Of a DNA stretch of 41,668 nt, positions 26,570-35,680 are shown in pieces (position 1 is the stretch's first letter; every line of letters begins with the position of its first letter). The stretch spans positions 1-41,668 of the forward strand of contig CAIPQN010000067.1 in the NCBI GenBank assembly GCA_903867225.1, written 5' to 3'. A program made the translations under genes and the position numbers. The DNA is from an uncultured Pseudomonadota bacterium (lineage in GTDB: Bacteria; Pseudomonadota; Gammaproteobacteria; Methylococcales; Methylomonadaceae). The notes under the pieces are model-generated. The model ran no database searches. It was not told the origin of the DNA and saw only the letters and a program-made list of their open reading frames with translations.

Positions 26570-27367
26570 ATGGCTGAACAAATTATTTTTCAAACCGAAG
26601 ACAAAGACGGTAGTATCGAAGTCAAAGACGTAGACAATGTGCGTTCGTTGTATTTCGGTTCGTTTGCACAACAAAGTGCGATGTCACTTCAAAATCCCGA
26701 TCAATTACATTTAGCTTATACAAAAGCAATGATGAGTTGGTTGTTATTTGAAGAAATAAAAGATGACGATGTTTTACTGGTTGGCTTAGGTGGCGGTTCA
26801 TTAGCAAAGTATTTATTGCAAAAATTTCCTGATTGTCGCGTAGAAGCGGTTGAATATCGAGCAGCCGTTGCTGAAATTGCCCATGATTATTTTGATTTAC
26901 CAAAACAAGAACGATTGAATATGGTCATTGATGACGGTGCAAGATATGTAAAAGAACGTGCAAATTTACAGCATGAATTATATCGAATAATTATGCTCGA
27001 TGCTTTTGATTCAAACGGTATAGCGGAAGCATTATGCAATCCAGAATTCTTCGCTGCGTGTAAAAAAATGCTTAAAAAAGAAGGTATTTTAGTGATTAAC
27101 TTATGGAATACGAATGAGCAATTCACGCAATTATTTTCATGGTTAGGTCGTTTATTTGAGGCTAAATTATTATTTTTACCTGTCCACGGCATGGTGAATG
27201 TTATTGGTTTATTTTTTCATGAAAATACACCTATTTATTCACGAAAAGCATTGCAAAAACGCGCCATTCAACTCGAAAAAACTTATCGATTGCCATTTAA
27301 ACAATTTTTAAAAGACTTAATTGCTTACAATCCCAATTTCATTGACTACATAATTTCATCGCCCTAA
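26570..27367 (+). CDS. Spermidine-synthase-like SAM-fold protein, paralogue 2
   Basis: 265 aa. The core is collinear with the upstream paralogue: VRSLYFGSFAQQSAMSL, LLVGLGGGSLAKYLLQKFPD, VEAVEYRAAV, VIDDGARYVKER, IIMLDAFDSNGIAEAL, MLKKEGILVINLW and VNVIGL. It lacks the N-terminal 20 or so residues of paralogue 1. The pair probably arose by tandem duplication and has diverged substantially. The function is unknown; the shared LDAFD/VDAFD motif suggests both keep the same active site. It ends the apparent nudJ-mnmA operon. Confidence 0.85.
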   Translation: MAEQIIFQTEDKDGSIEVKDVDNVRSLYFGSFAQQSAMSLQNPDQLHLAYTKAMMSWLLFEEIKDDDVLLVGLGGGSLAKYLLQKFPDCRVEAVEYRAAVAEIAHDYFDLPKQERLNMVIDDGARYVKERANLQHELYRIIMLDAFDSNGIAEALCNPEFFAACKKMLKKEGILVINLWNTNEQFTQLFSWLGRLFEAKLLFLPVHGMVNVIGLFFHENTPIYSRKALQKRAIQLEKTYRLPFKQFLKDLIAYNPNFIDYIISSP

Positions 27368-27449
27368 TTTTTATTAAAAACTATCGAAATTTGAAAAATA
27401 GTGAAAATATCCCCACTATCAAACATAAATTTTAATTTTCAATTCTTAA

Positions 27450-28742
<1,293 letters not shown>

Positions 28743-28834
28743 TTGGTAATAACCGAATTTCGAGGTTTTATCTTGCTTACCCCACGCTATTCTGCTAAAA
28801 ATGCGCGGTTTTAAATTTTGTTAGGAGTTAATTG

Positions 28835-29269
28835 ATGACCAGCACAGCCAAAACTAACGCATCTCCATTTAGTTTCGAGCCATATCAGGAAAAAGACGGC
28901 GAAGATTACATGAATGAAGCTCAATTGAAACATTTTGAGAACATTCTTAATAATTGGAAAAAAGAATTGATGCACGAAGTTGATCGTACCGTTATGCACA
29001 TGCAAGACGATGCAGCCAACTTTCCTGATCCAAATGATCGTGCCACGCAAGAATCTGAATTTAGTTTGGAATTACGCACTCGTGACCGTGAACGCAGATT
29101 GATTAAAAAAATCGAAGATGCAATCAAAGAAATTGATTCAGGCGATTATGGTTATTGTGAAACTTGCGGAATTGAAATTGGAATTCGTCGTTTAGAAGCG
29201 CGTCCAACAGCAACATTATGTATCGATTGCAAAACACTTGATGAAATTCGTGAAAGACAAATGAGCTAA
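28835..29269 (+). CDS. dksA: RNA polymerase-binding transcription factor DksA
   Basis: 144 aa. DksA enters the RNA polymerase secondary channel and, with ppGpp, controls rRNA and amino-acid promoters. The coiled-coil tip motif DxxDxA is intact as DPNDRA near residue 68. The zinc finger is complete: CETC and CIDC. AGGAG at 28823-28827 fits ATG 28835; an adjacent in-frame TTG directly before is not needed. It shares a TAATG junction with gluQRS, the conserved dksA-gluQRS arrangement of gammaproteobacteria. Confidence 0.98.
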   Translation: MTSTAKTNASPFSFEPYQEKDGEDYMNEAQLKHFENILNNWKKELMHEVDRTVMHMQDDAANFPDPNDRATQESEFSLELRTRDRERRLIKKIEDAIKEIDSGDYGYCETCGIEIGIRRLEARPTATLCIDCKTLDEIRERQMS

Positions 29270-30138
29270 TGCTCAATTCGCAATACACTGGTCGGTTTGC
29301 ACCTTCACCGACTGGTCATCTTCATTTAGGTTCAGTTTATACAGCATTAGCGAGTTTCTTAGAGGCTCGTACTCATCAAGGTTTGTGGCGTTTGCGTTTT
29401 GATGATTTAGATACGCCTCGAAATGTTTCGGGGGCTGCAAATCATATTCAACAAACACTGGAAACACTTGGTCTACATTGGGATGGCGAGGTAGATTATC
29501 AAAGTTGGCATCTTGATGATTATCACGCCGTGCTAATGGATTTGATAGCAAAGCAACAGGTTTATCGTTGTCAATGTTCACGCAAAGATTTGACCAGCAT
29601 TTACGCACAAACGTGTCGAAACCAACACATTCCAGCCAACGACCCACATTCATTACGCCTTAAAACAGATAATCGAGAAATCATTTTCGACGATTATTTA
29701 CATGGTCAGATTTCACAGAATTTAGCGATGCAACACGGTGATTTCATTTTAAAACGCAAAGATAACATCATCGCGTATCAATTCGCCGTTGTGCTTGATG
29801 ATATTCGACAAGAGGTAAATCATATTGTTCGAGGCATTGATTTACTTGATTCAACACCAAAACAAATTTATTTGCAGCAACTTTTAAAGTTACCTATACC
29901 TCATTATCTACACGTTCCAATTTTAGTCGATGCGAAAGGTCATAAATTGAGCAAAAGCACATTAGCGACTGCTGTTGATTTAACTACGCCAAATCGAGTG
30001 TTATTTCAATTATTACGTTGGTTAAAACAAAATCCGCCGCTGGAATTGGAAAACGAAAAAGTAGACAACATTTTGAAATGGGCGATTGAGCATTGGGATG
30101 TAGCGCGATTAAAAAGCATTGAGCAAATTCTGATTTAA
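29269..30138 (+). CDS. gluQRS: Glutamyl-Q tRNA(Asp) synthetase
   Basis: 289 aa. A truncated GluRS paralogue, lacking the anticodon-binding domain, that attaches glutamate to queuosine at position 34 of tRNA-Asp. FAPSPTGHLHLGS is the HIGH-type motif near residue 12; KLSKS near 225 is the KMSKS equivalent. The zinc ligands CQC...Y...C are present near 100-115. It starts in the dksA stop (TAATG) and is probably translated by coupling. QueF, which acts in making queuosine, is encoded nearby on the other strand. Confidence 0.97.
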   Translation: MLNSQYTGRFAPSPTGHLHLGSVYTALASFLEARTHQGLWRLRFDDLDTPRNVSGAANHIQQTLETLGLHWDGEVDYQSWHLDDYHAVLMDLIAKQQVYRCQCSRKDLTSIYAQTCRNQHIPANDPHSLRLKTDNREIIFDDYLHGQISQNLAMQHGDFILKRKDNIIAYQFAVVLDDIRQEVNHIVRGIDLLDSTPKQIYLQQLLKLPIPHYLHVPILVDAKGHKLSKSTLATAVDLTTPNRVLFQLLRWLKQNPPLELENEKVDNILKWAIEHWDVARLKSIEQILI

Positions 30139-30248
30139 ACGTCATATCCTTTTTTTAGATATAAGAATCGAAAAATAGCATTTTCTTTTTTGAGTCTATT
30201 TCTCTACGATGCTGCGAATAATCAGATTTAAAATTTTTAGAGGATGTT

Positions 30249-31118
30249 ATGGATTTAAGTTTGTTGAGTGGTTACATCGTTTCGGGTTTATTAGTTGGCA
30301 TTTTAGTTGGTTTAACGGGGGTTGGCGGTGGTTCATTGATGACACCATTATTGGTTTTTTTATTTGGTTTTAAGCCTGCAACAGCCGTCGGAACGGATTT
30401 ACTTTTTGCCGCACTAACAAAAACAGGTGGCGTATGGGTGCATCACACCAAGCATAGTTCTGTCGATTGGCGCATTGTTCGTTGGTTATCATTAGGTAGT
30501 TTGCCATTTGCGGTGGCGACATTATTTGCATTAAACCACTTTGCTAAAATTGGTAAAGAAACCACTGGCATGATTACGCTGACTTTGGGTGTTGCGTTAT
30601 TACTGACGGCAGCATCGATTTTGGTGCGTAGTCTTTTGATTCGTCGCAATCAAAAAAACGCTGTTAATTTAGTCGCAATCGCCGAAGTAGAAGAAGAAAC
30701 TGAAAACGAATTGGAAAAAGACAAAGCTATCGACGAAATCAAACGTGGACGTTTTGACCGTTGGCAAATTCCAGCCACTGTTTTGACAGGCGCAATGTTA
30801 GGGGTTTTAGTCACACTTACTTCGGTTGGTGCGGGTGCATTAGGTACTGTCGTATTATTATTTTTGTATCCCAAAATGCTGACGGTGAAAATCGTTGGAA
30901 CAGATTTAGCTCACGCAATTCCATTAACTGCCGTGGCGGGTTTTGGGCATTGGATGTTGGGGAATGTCGATTTTTTATTACTTGGCAGTTTGTTAATTGG
31001 TTCATTGCCTGGTATTTGGGTCGGTAGTCATTTGAGTGCAAAATTACCTGAACGCTTTTTACGTCCGATTTTAGCGGTATTGTTGTTGATTATTGGGTTA
31101 AAATTCATCTCGGTTTAA
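30249..31118 (+). CDS. TauE/SafE family membrane permease
   Basis: 289 aa, inner membrane, about eight hydrophobic segments in two homologous halves separated by a long charged cytosolic loop (about residues 135-170, rich in Glu and Lys). GLTGVGGGSLMTPLLVFLFG near 20 and LTSVGAGALGTVVLLFLYP near 195 are the paired family signatures. Members export or import sulfite, sulfoacetate or other organosulfur anions; the substrate here cannot be told. AGAGGATG precedes ATG 30249. The tpx gene follows after 19 nt in the same direction, so they are probably co-transcribed, which may link sulfur handling with thiol peroxide defence. Confidence 0.92.
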   Translation: MDLSLLSGYIVSGLLVGILVGLTGVGGGSLMTPLLVFLFGFKPATAVGTDLLFAALTKTGGVWVHHTKHSSVDWRIVRWLSLGSLPFAVATLFALNHFAKIGKETTGMITLTLGVALLLTAASILVRSLLIRRNQKNAVNLVAIAEVEEETENELEKDKAIDEIKRGRFDRWQIPATVLTGAMLGVLVTLTSVGAGALGTVVLLFLYPKMLTVKIVGTDLAHAIPLTAVAGFGHWMLGNVDFLLLGSLLIGSLPGIWVGSHLSAKLPERFLRPILAVLLLIIGLKFISV

Positions 31119-31137
31119 TTTTTACAGAGGAGTTTTT

Positions 31138-31641
31138 ATGGCAACTATTACATTTCAAACAAACCCGATTCAAACGTGCGGAGAATTACCTGCGATCGGT
31201 AGCGATGCGCCCAATTTTTCGTTAGCAAATATCGAACTTAAAAACATTACGCTAGAAAATTACGCAGGAAAACGAAAAGTTTTAAGTATTGTTCCTAGTT
31301 TAGATACGCCGACTTGTGCTGCGTCTGCTCGAAAATTCAATCAAAAAGCGGCAAATTTTGAAAATACTGTTGTGTTAATCGTGTCAGCAGATTTGCCATT
31401 TGCTCAATGCCGCTTTTGTGAAATTGAAGGCTTAGATGAAATTGAAGTTTTATCAACATTTCGCAGCACTTTTGCCACTGATTACGGTGTACAAATCATT
31501 GATAGCGCGTTGGCAGGATTAACCGCCCGAGCTATTGTGATTATTGATGAACAAAACAAAATTTTATATACGCAGCTCGTGCCAGAACTTGCACACGAGC
31601 CAGATTATGAATCGGCATTTGCCGCATTAAAATCAAAATAA
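31138..31641 (+). CDS. tpx: Thiol peroxidase Tpx (atypical 2-Cys peroxiredoxin)
   Basis: 167 aa. It reduces hydrogen and lipid peroxides using thioredoxin. The peroxidatic Cys60 is in SLDTPTCAAS and the resolving Cys94 in PFAQCRFC. The residue before RFC is normally Lys; here it is Cys91, which makes a CxxC with Cys94. AGAGGAG just upstream of ATG 31138 is a strong ribosome site. Only 2 nt separate its stop from that of the convergent REC-GGDEF gene, leaving no room for an intergenic terminator. Confidence 0.96.
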   Translation: MATITFQTNPIQTCGELPAIGSDAPNFSLANIELKNITLENYAGKRKVLSIVPSLDTPTCAASARKFNQKAANFENTVVLIVSADLPFAQCRFCEIEGLDEIEVLSTFRSTFATDYGVQIIDSALAGLTARAIVIIDEQNKILYTQLVPELAHEPDYESAFAALKSK

Positions 31642-31643
31642 AC

Positions 31644-32567
31644 CTAATCTTGGTTTCGCTGATATAACACCGCTTGATTTCGACCTTGATTTTTTGCGGT
31701 GTATAACGCTTTATCTGCGTTCTTCATCAAACTTTCTGCAGAATCACATTCATTTGCTACATACACCGCAACGCCAGCACTAATGGTGACACAACCAAAC
31801 TCCGACAGTTCGTGCGGTAACGCCAACTCACTCAATGCTCGACAAATATTTTCCACCACCATTAACGCAGTTTCATGTTGTGTTGTTGGTAAAATCAAAA
31901 CGAATTCTTCACCACCATAACGCGCTACAAAATCACTTGCACGCTTTGCTCCTTGCGTTAATGCCATTGCTACTTGACGCAAACAATCGTCACCCGCTTG
32001 ATGTCCATAGTGGTCGTTATATTTTTTAAACCAATCAACATCAATCATTGCCACCGCTAACGATTGATTCATTCGACTGGCACGTTGCCATTCATGTTCG
32101 AGTTGCTGATCAAAACAACGACGGTTCGGAATGTTTGTTAAGCCATCTGTAATCACTAAACGTGTCAGTTGTTCTCGTGCATGTTTTAGTTCAATTTGAT
32201 TATGAACACGGATTTTTACAATCGCAGGGCAAAATGGTTTGGAAATGTAATCCGCAGCCCCCGCTTCTAAACCAATAATTTCTTCTTTTGTGTCTGAATG
32301 TGAAGTTACAAAGATGATTGGAATAGATTTCGTTAATAAGTCTTCTTTTAAAAAACGACACACTTCATAACCATCTATTTCTGGCATCATGACATCAAGC
32401 AAAATCAAATCAGGTTGTTCTTTCAGTGCGATTTGTATGGCTTGTGAACCATTTGTGGCAAATAAAATTTCGTGATGCTCATCATCGAAGATACTTGCTA
32501 ATAGACGGATATTGTTTGGATCATCATCAACAATCAATAGGCGAAAAATCGCATTTGTTGCCAACAT
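31644..32567 (-). CDS. REC-GGDEF diguanylate cyclase response regulator
   Basis: 307 aa. The receiver (about 8-125) has phospho-acceptor Asp58 in LILLDVMMP, the acidic pair at 14-16 and Lys110. The GGDEF domain has GGEEF at 218-222 and the inhibitory site RASD at 209-212, so it should make cyclic di-GMP and be inhibited by it. The organisation is that of PleD/WspR-type enzymes activated by phosphorylation. An AGAGGTG ribosome site lies within the end of the upstream kinase gene, whose stop is 2 nt away, making the kinase the obvious phosphate donor. It is the last gene of the queF operon and converges on tpx. Confidence 0.96.
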   Translation of the reverse strand: MLATNAIFRLLIVDDDPNNIRLLASIFDDEHHEILFATNGSQAIQIALKEQPDLILLDVMMPEIDGYEVCRFLKEDLLTKSIPIIFVTSHSDTKEEIIGLEAGAADYISKPFCPAIVKIRVHNQIELKHAREQLTRLVITDGLTNIPNRRCFDQQLEHEWQRASRMNQSLAVAMIDVDWFKKYNDHYGHQAGDDCLRQVAMALTQGAKRASDFVARYGGEEFVLILPTTQHETALMVVENICRALSELALPHELSEFGCVTISAGVAVYVANECDSAESLMKNADKALYTAKNQGRNQAVLYQRNQD

Positions 32568-32569
32568 CG

Positions 32570-35167
32570 TTACACCTCTTTCAATAAGTTAAAATTTATT
32601 TTTTCCAAAACGAGTAACGCGGCTTTGAAATTTAATGTGTCTAAGCATTTATTCAATTCTTGAATTTCAGAGTTAAAACCTTTGTGAATTAAATTCGGTT
32701 TTAATTGTTTAAATAATTCGACGGCGTTGAAATTATTGCTATGAAGTGCCGCATTAAATTTCGTTAATGATTCCAAGAAATCAGGCGCATCTAATAAAAC
32801 GCCATTCGTTATTTCATCGGGAACTGACGGTAATAACGTAGTCGCATCAATGGCTTCAGCTAACGCATTTTTTAAATTGGACACAAGCACATTGAGATTA
32901 TCAAATTGCTTATTTCGTATCGCAAGCTCTAAATGATTAGCCGCTTGTTGCAATTCTTTGGCGGCTAATGTTCCCGCTACGCCTTTAATTGAATGTGCCA
33001 AATGTTCAATTTTCGTAAATTCTTTTTCTGAAAGCCATTTATCGAATTCAGCTGATGAATCTGCGTAACGTGTTGCAAAATTCAATAATAATTGATGCAG
33101 TAATCGTGGATTATCGCCCGTAAATTGTGCGGCGGCTGCTAAATCAAATGGTGGTAATTCGTTCGGCAAAGAACTCAGTATTTCTGAATTTTTTTCAGGC
33201 GTAGGTCTAACAAAATTAACGTCTATTTTTAACCAGCGATTCAAAATAGCCACCAATTTATTTAATTCAATTGGCTTTGTTAAATGGTCATTCATGCCAG
33301 CGGCTAAACTTTTATCTTTGTCACCCTGCATTGCATGCGCTGTCATCGCAATAATCGGTAAATTTTGCAATGTTTTCTCAGCGCGAATCGTTTGAGTCGC
33401 CGTTAAACCGTCCATCACTGGCATTTGAATATCCATCAAAATCAAATCAAACGATTCAGCCAAAGCCATCTCAACGCCTTCTTGACCGTTGTTGGCGACC
33501 TTAACAGACAATCCCATTATCGTTAATAATTCCACCGCGACTTGCTGATTGATTTCATTATCTTCGACCAACAAAATACGTTGCTCTTGATAATTTTGAT
33601 TTTCATACGCAGGAATTTCATCTATTTGAGCTTGATACAATTCACCTGATGTTTCTGTTAACGTCACATTTAACGAAAACGTGCTGCCAACGCCGTAACT
33701 GCTTTCAACGTAAATGTTGCCATTCATCAACTCTGCTAATTGTTTTGAAATCATCAAACCCAATCCCGTTCCACCATATTTCCGAGTGGTCGAGCTGTCT
33801 GCTTGAGAAAAGGGTTGGAACAATTCATTAATTTGCTCTTCTTTCATGCCAATGCCTGTGTCATGCACTGAAAAAAGAAGCTCAATCGCATTTTCATTTG
33901 TGTTTTTAGATTCGACGGTAATCGTGACTTTTCCATGCTCGGTAAATTTCACCGCATTGCAGGTTAAATTCAATAGAATTTGCCCCAATCGTAGCGCGTC
34001 GCCTTCAAAATAACGCGGCGTTTCGGGTGAAATTTCAATCTCAATGCCGATATTTTTTTCTTCCGCTTGCAGTTTTAGCGTATCGAGTAAATGCGCCAAC
34101 ACGCTATCGAGTGAAAACGTCGTTTTTTCTAATGTCATTTTGCCCGCTTCAATTTTAGAAAAGTCTAAAATATCGTTGATAATCGTGAGCAATATATGTG
34201 TTGAAGAATCTATTTTATTAAGATAATCACGCTGTTTAGCCGTTATTGCGGTGCGTTTTACTAAATGCACCATACCCATAATTGCATTCATCGGCGTGCG
34301 AATTTCATGGCTCATATTCGCCAAAAAGTTCGATTTAGATTGATTCGCCGCATCGGCATCTTTTAAAGCAGTTTGTAAATCGAGCGTTTGTTCATCGATG
34401 ATAGTTTGTAGGTTATTCAAATGATCAGATAAGGCTTTTTCTGCTTCATCACGTTTTTCAAAGCTGGCATTTAGTTGAAAAAGCATTTCATTAAACGCTG
34501 AAATTAACGTTCCAAATTCATCATTCGATGTTTTGGTTATTTTCACATCATAAATTCTTGAGGTCGTAATGTGATGAATAATTTTCGATATTTCAATAAT
34601 GGGACGCGACACAATCCGTTGTAAATATCCCGCCATAAATAACGCCATTAAAATCGTAATGCCCAATGAAATTGAAATAATGACGCTGTAATCTTGCAGC
34701 TTGGCATTAAACGATGCGAAATTGGCGCGTAAAATTAAATACCCAAGTAAATCATTATTTAAATAAATAGGGTACATAATTTGAATGTATTCTGATGTCT
34801 CATAAAGACGCTTTGCATTCAGTAATTCATCGTCTTGTAATTCGATGGTTTCTAAGTAATTTGGTTCATGGTACGCCTCTAAAAGTTGCTGATTTGTGGT
34901 GTACAAACCTGCAAATAAAATATCGGAATTATGTTTTAACGCCTCAAGCGTTTTATGCGCGGCGGAATTATCCATAAACGCCAATGATGCCAAACTATTT
35001 TCAGCAATAATTTCAACCTGCGTTTGCAGATTACGAATCAATTCTTTTTTTACAAACGCTGTTTCGTAATAAAACAAAATGAAACCAAACGCCACTAAAG
35101 CAACACTACTGCTAAATGCTGAAATAAAGATAATTTTTAATTTAATTGAATGATTTTTTAATATCAT
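32570..35167 (-). CDS. BarA-like hybrid histidine kinase with CHASE8-like sensor, REC and HPt
   Basis: 865 aa, inner membrane. TM1 (about 12-34), a periplasmic sensor of about 120 residues resembling CHASE8 (ENSLASLAFMDNSAA), TM2 (about 158-180) and HAMP precede HisKA with His287 (MSHEIRTPMN). The ATPase has LNLTCNAVKFTEHG, DTGIGM and GGTGLGLMIS. The receiver has Asp579 in LILMDIQMP and the C-terminal HPt domain His725 in AHSIKGVAGTL. This is a complete His-Asp-His relay able to pass phosphate to the neighbouring REC-GGDEF. The start overlaps the yfiR-like stop by ATGA. CHASE8 is the sensor type found in YfiN, the usual partner of YfiR. Confidence 0.95.
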   Translation of the reverse strand: MILKNHSIKLKIIFISAFSSSVALVAFGFILFYYETAFVKKELIRNLQTQVEIIAENSLASLAFMDNSAAHKTLEALKHNSDILFAGLYTTNQQLLEAYHEPNYLETIELQDDELLNAKRLYETSEYIQIMYPIYLNNDLLGYLILRANFASFNAKLQDYSVIISISLGITILMALFMAGYLQRIVSRPIIEISKIIHHITTSRIYDVKITKTSNDEFGTLISAFNEMLFQLNASFEKRDEAEKALSDHLNNLQTIIDEQTLDLQTALKDADAANQSKSNFLANMSHEIRTPMNAIMGMVHLVKRTAITAKQRDYLNKIDSSTHILLTIINDILDFSKIEAGKMTLEKTTFSLDSVLAHLLDTLKLQAEEKNIGIEIEISPETPRYFEGDALRLGQILLNLTCNAVKFTEHGKVTITVESKNTNENAIELLFSVHDTGIGMKEEQINELFQPFSQADSSTTRKYGGTGLGLMISKQLAELMNGNIYVESSYGVGSTFSLNVTLTETSGELYQAQIDEIPAYENQNYQEQRILLVEDNEINQQVAVELLTIMGLSVKVANNGQEGVEMALAESFDLILMDIQMPVMDGLTATQTIRAEKTLQNLPIIAMTAHAMQGDKDKSLAAGMNDHLTKPIELNKLVAILNRWLKIDVNFVRPTPEKNSEILSSLPNELPPFDLAAAAQFTGDNPRLLHQLLLNFATRYADSSAEFDKWLSEKEFTKIEHLAHSIKGVAGTLAAKELQQAANHLELAIRNKQFDNLNVLVSNLKNALAEAIDATTLLPSVPDEITNGVLLDAPDFLESLTKFNAALHSNNFNAVELFKQLKPNLIHKGFNSEIQELNKCLDTLNFKAALLVLEKINFNLLKEV

Positions 35168-35679
35168 GGTTGTGGCTCTTTAGAAAGCGATAGCAGCTGA
35201 GAGCTAATTTTCAAACCAGAAGCGATAGCGACTGAGTTGTTAATAAAAAAGCGAACTTTTTGCTCTTCTTCAAATAAATAAATAATACCTTGTTCAACAA
35301 AGTTTTTTTGTGACCCAATCGACAGAATTGGTTTTTTGTTCAGATGTGAAAGTAATTCGGTGGATACTAAATTTGGAAAATAGATTAGTTGGCAATTATC
35401 GACATTCGATTTTTCGGTGATATTTTGTACATTGACAGGAATATCACCCAATTTCTTTCCGACATACGCTTGTTTCAATAACGAACTAAAAGATATATCG
35501 TCATAAATACAAAAGTTAAACGTTGACGGTTTTGTAGTCCATTCGGTGAATTGCGAAAAATGGAACAAATAAGCGATTTTGATTTTATTTTCGCGCTCGG
35601 TTTCCTCATCGGCAAACGCAGGTTTGCCAAAAAATAAAATACACGCAAACAAAATCAGTAAGCGAAAAACCATCAACAT
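35164..35679 (-). CDS. YfiR/HmsC-family periplasmic regulator (DUF4154)
   Basis: 171 aa from ATG 35679, one nt after the receptor stop; a TTG six codons earlier is less likely. A signal peptide (hydrophobic 4-17, cleavage probably after AFA at 21-23) sends it to the periplasm. The KIAYLFHFSQFTEW motif and Cys57 in FCIYDD and Cys96 in NCQLIYF match YfiR, in the same 39-residue spacing as its redox-sensitive pair. A second YfiR cysteine pair is absent. In known systems YfiR represses the CHASE8 diguanylate cyclase YfiN; here the next gene is a CHASE8-like kinase, so YfiR probably controls that kinase (inference). Confidence 0.92.
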   Translation of the reverse strand: MLMVFRLLILFACILFFGKPAFADEETERENKIKIAYLFHFSQFTEWTTKPSTFNFCIYDDISFSSLLKQAYVGKKLGDIPVNVQNITEKSNVDNCQLIYFPNLVSTELLSHLNKKPILSIGSQKNFVEQGIIYLFEEEQKVRFFINNSVAIASGLKISSQLLSLSKEPQP

Positions 35680-35680
35680 T

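Noticed and set aside
27400-27420. Hairpin before serS (ATAGTG ... CACTAT)
   Set aside because: Six bp stem with a 10-nt AT-rich loop; chance level in AT-rich DNA and no T-box features.
28752-28772. Terminator after serS
   Set aside because: AACC ... GGTTTT can form only a 4-bp stem; too weak to support.
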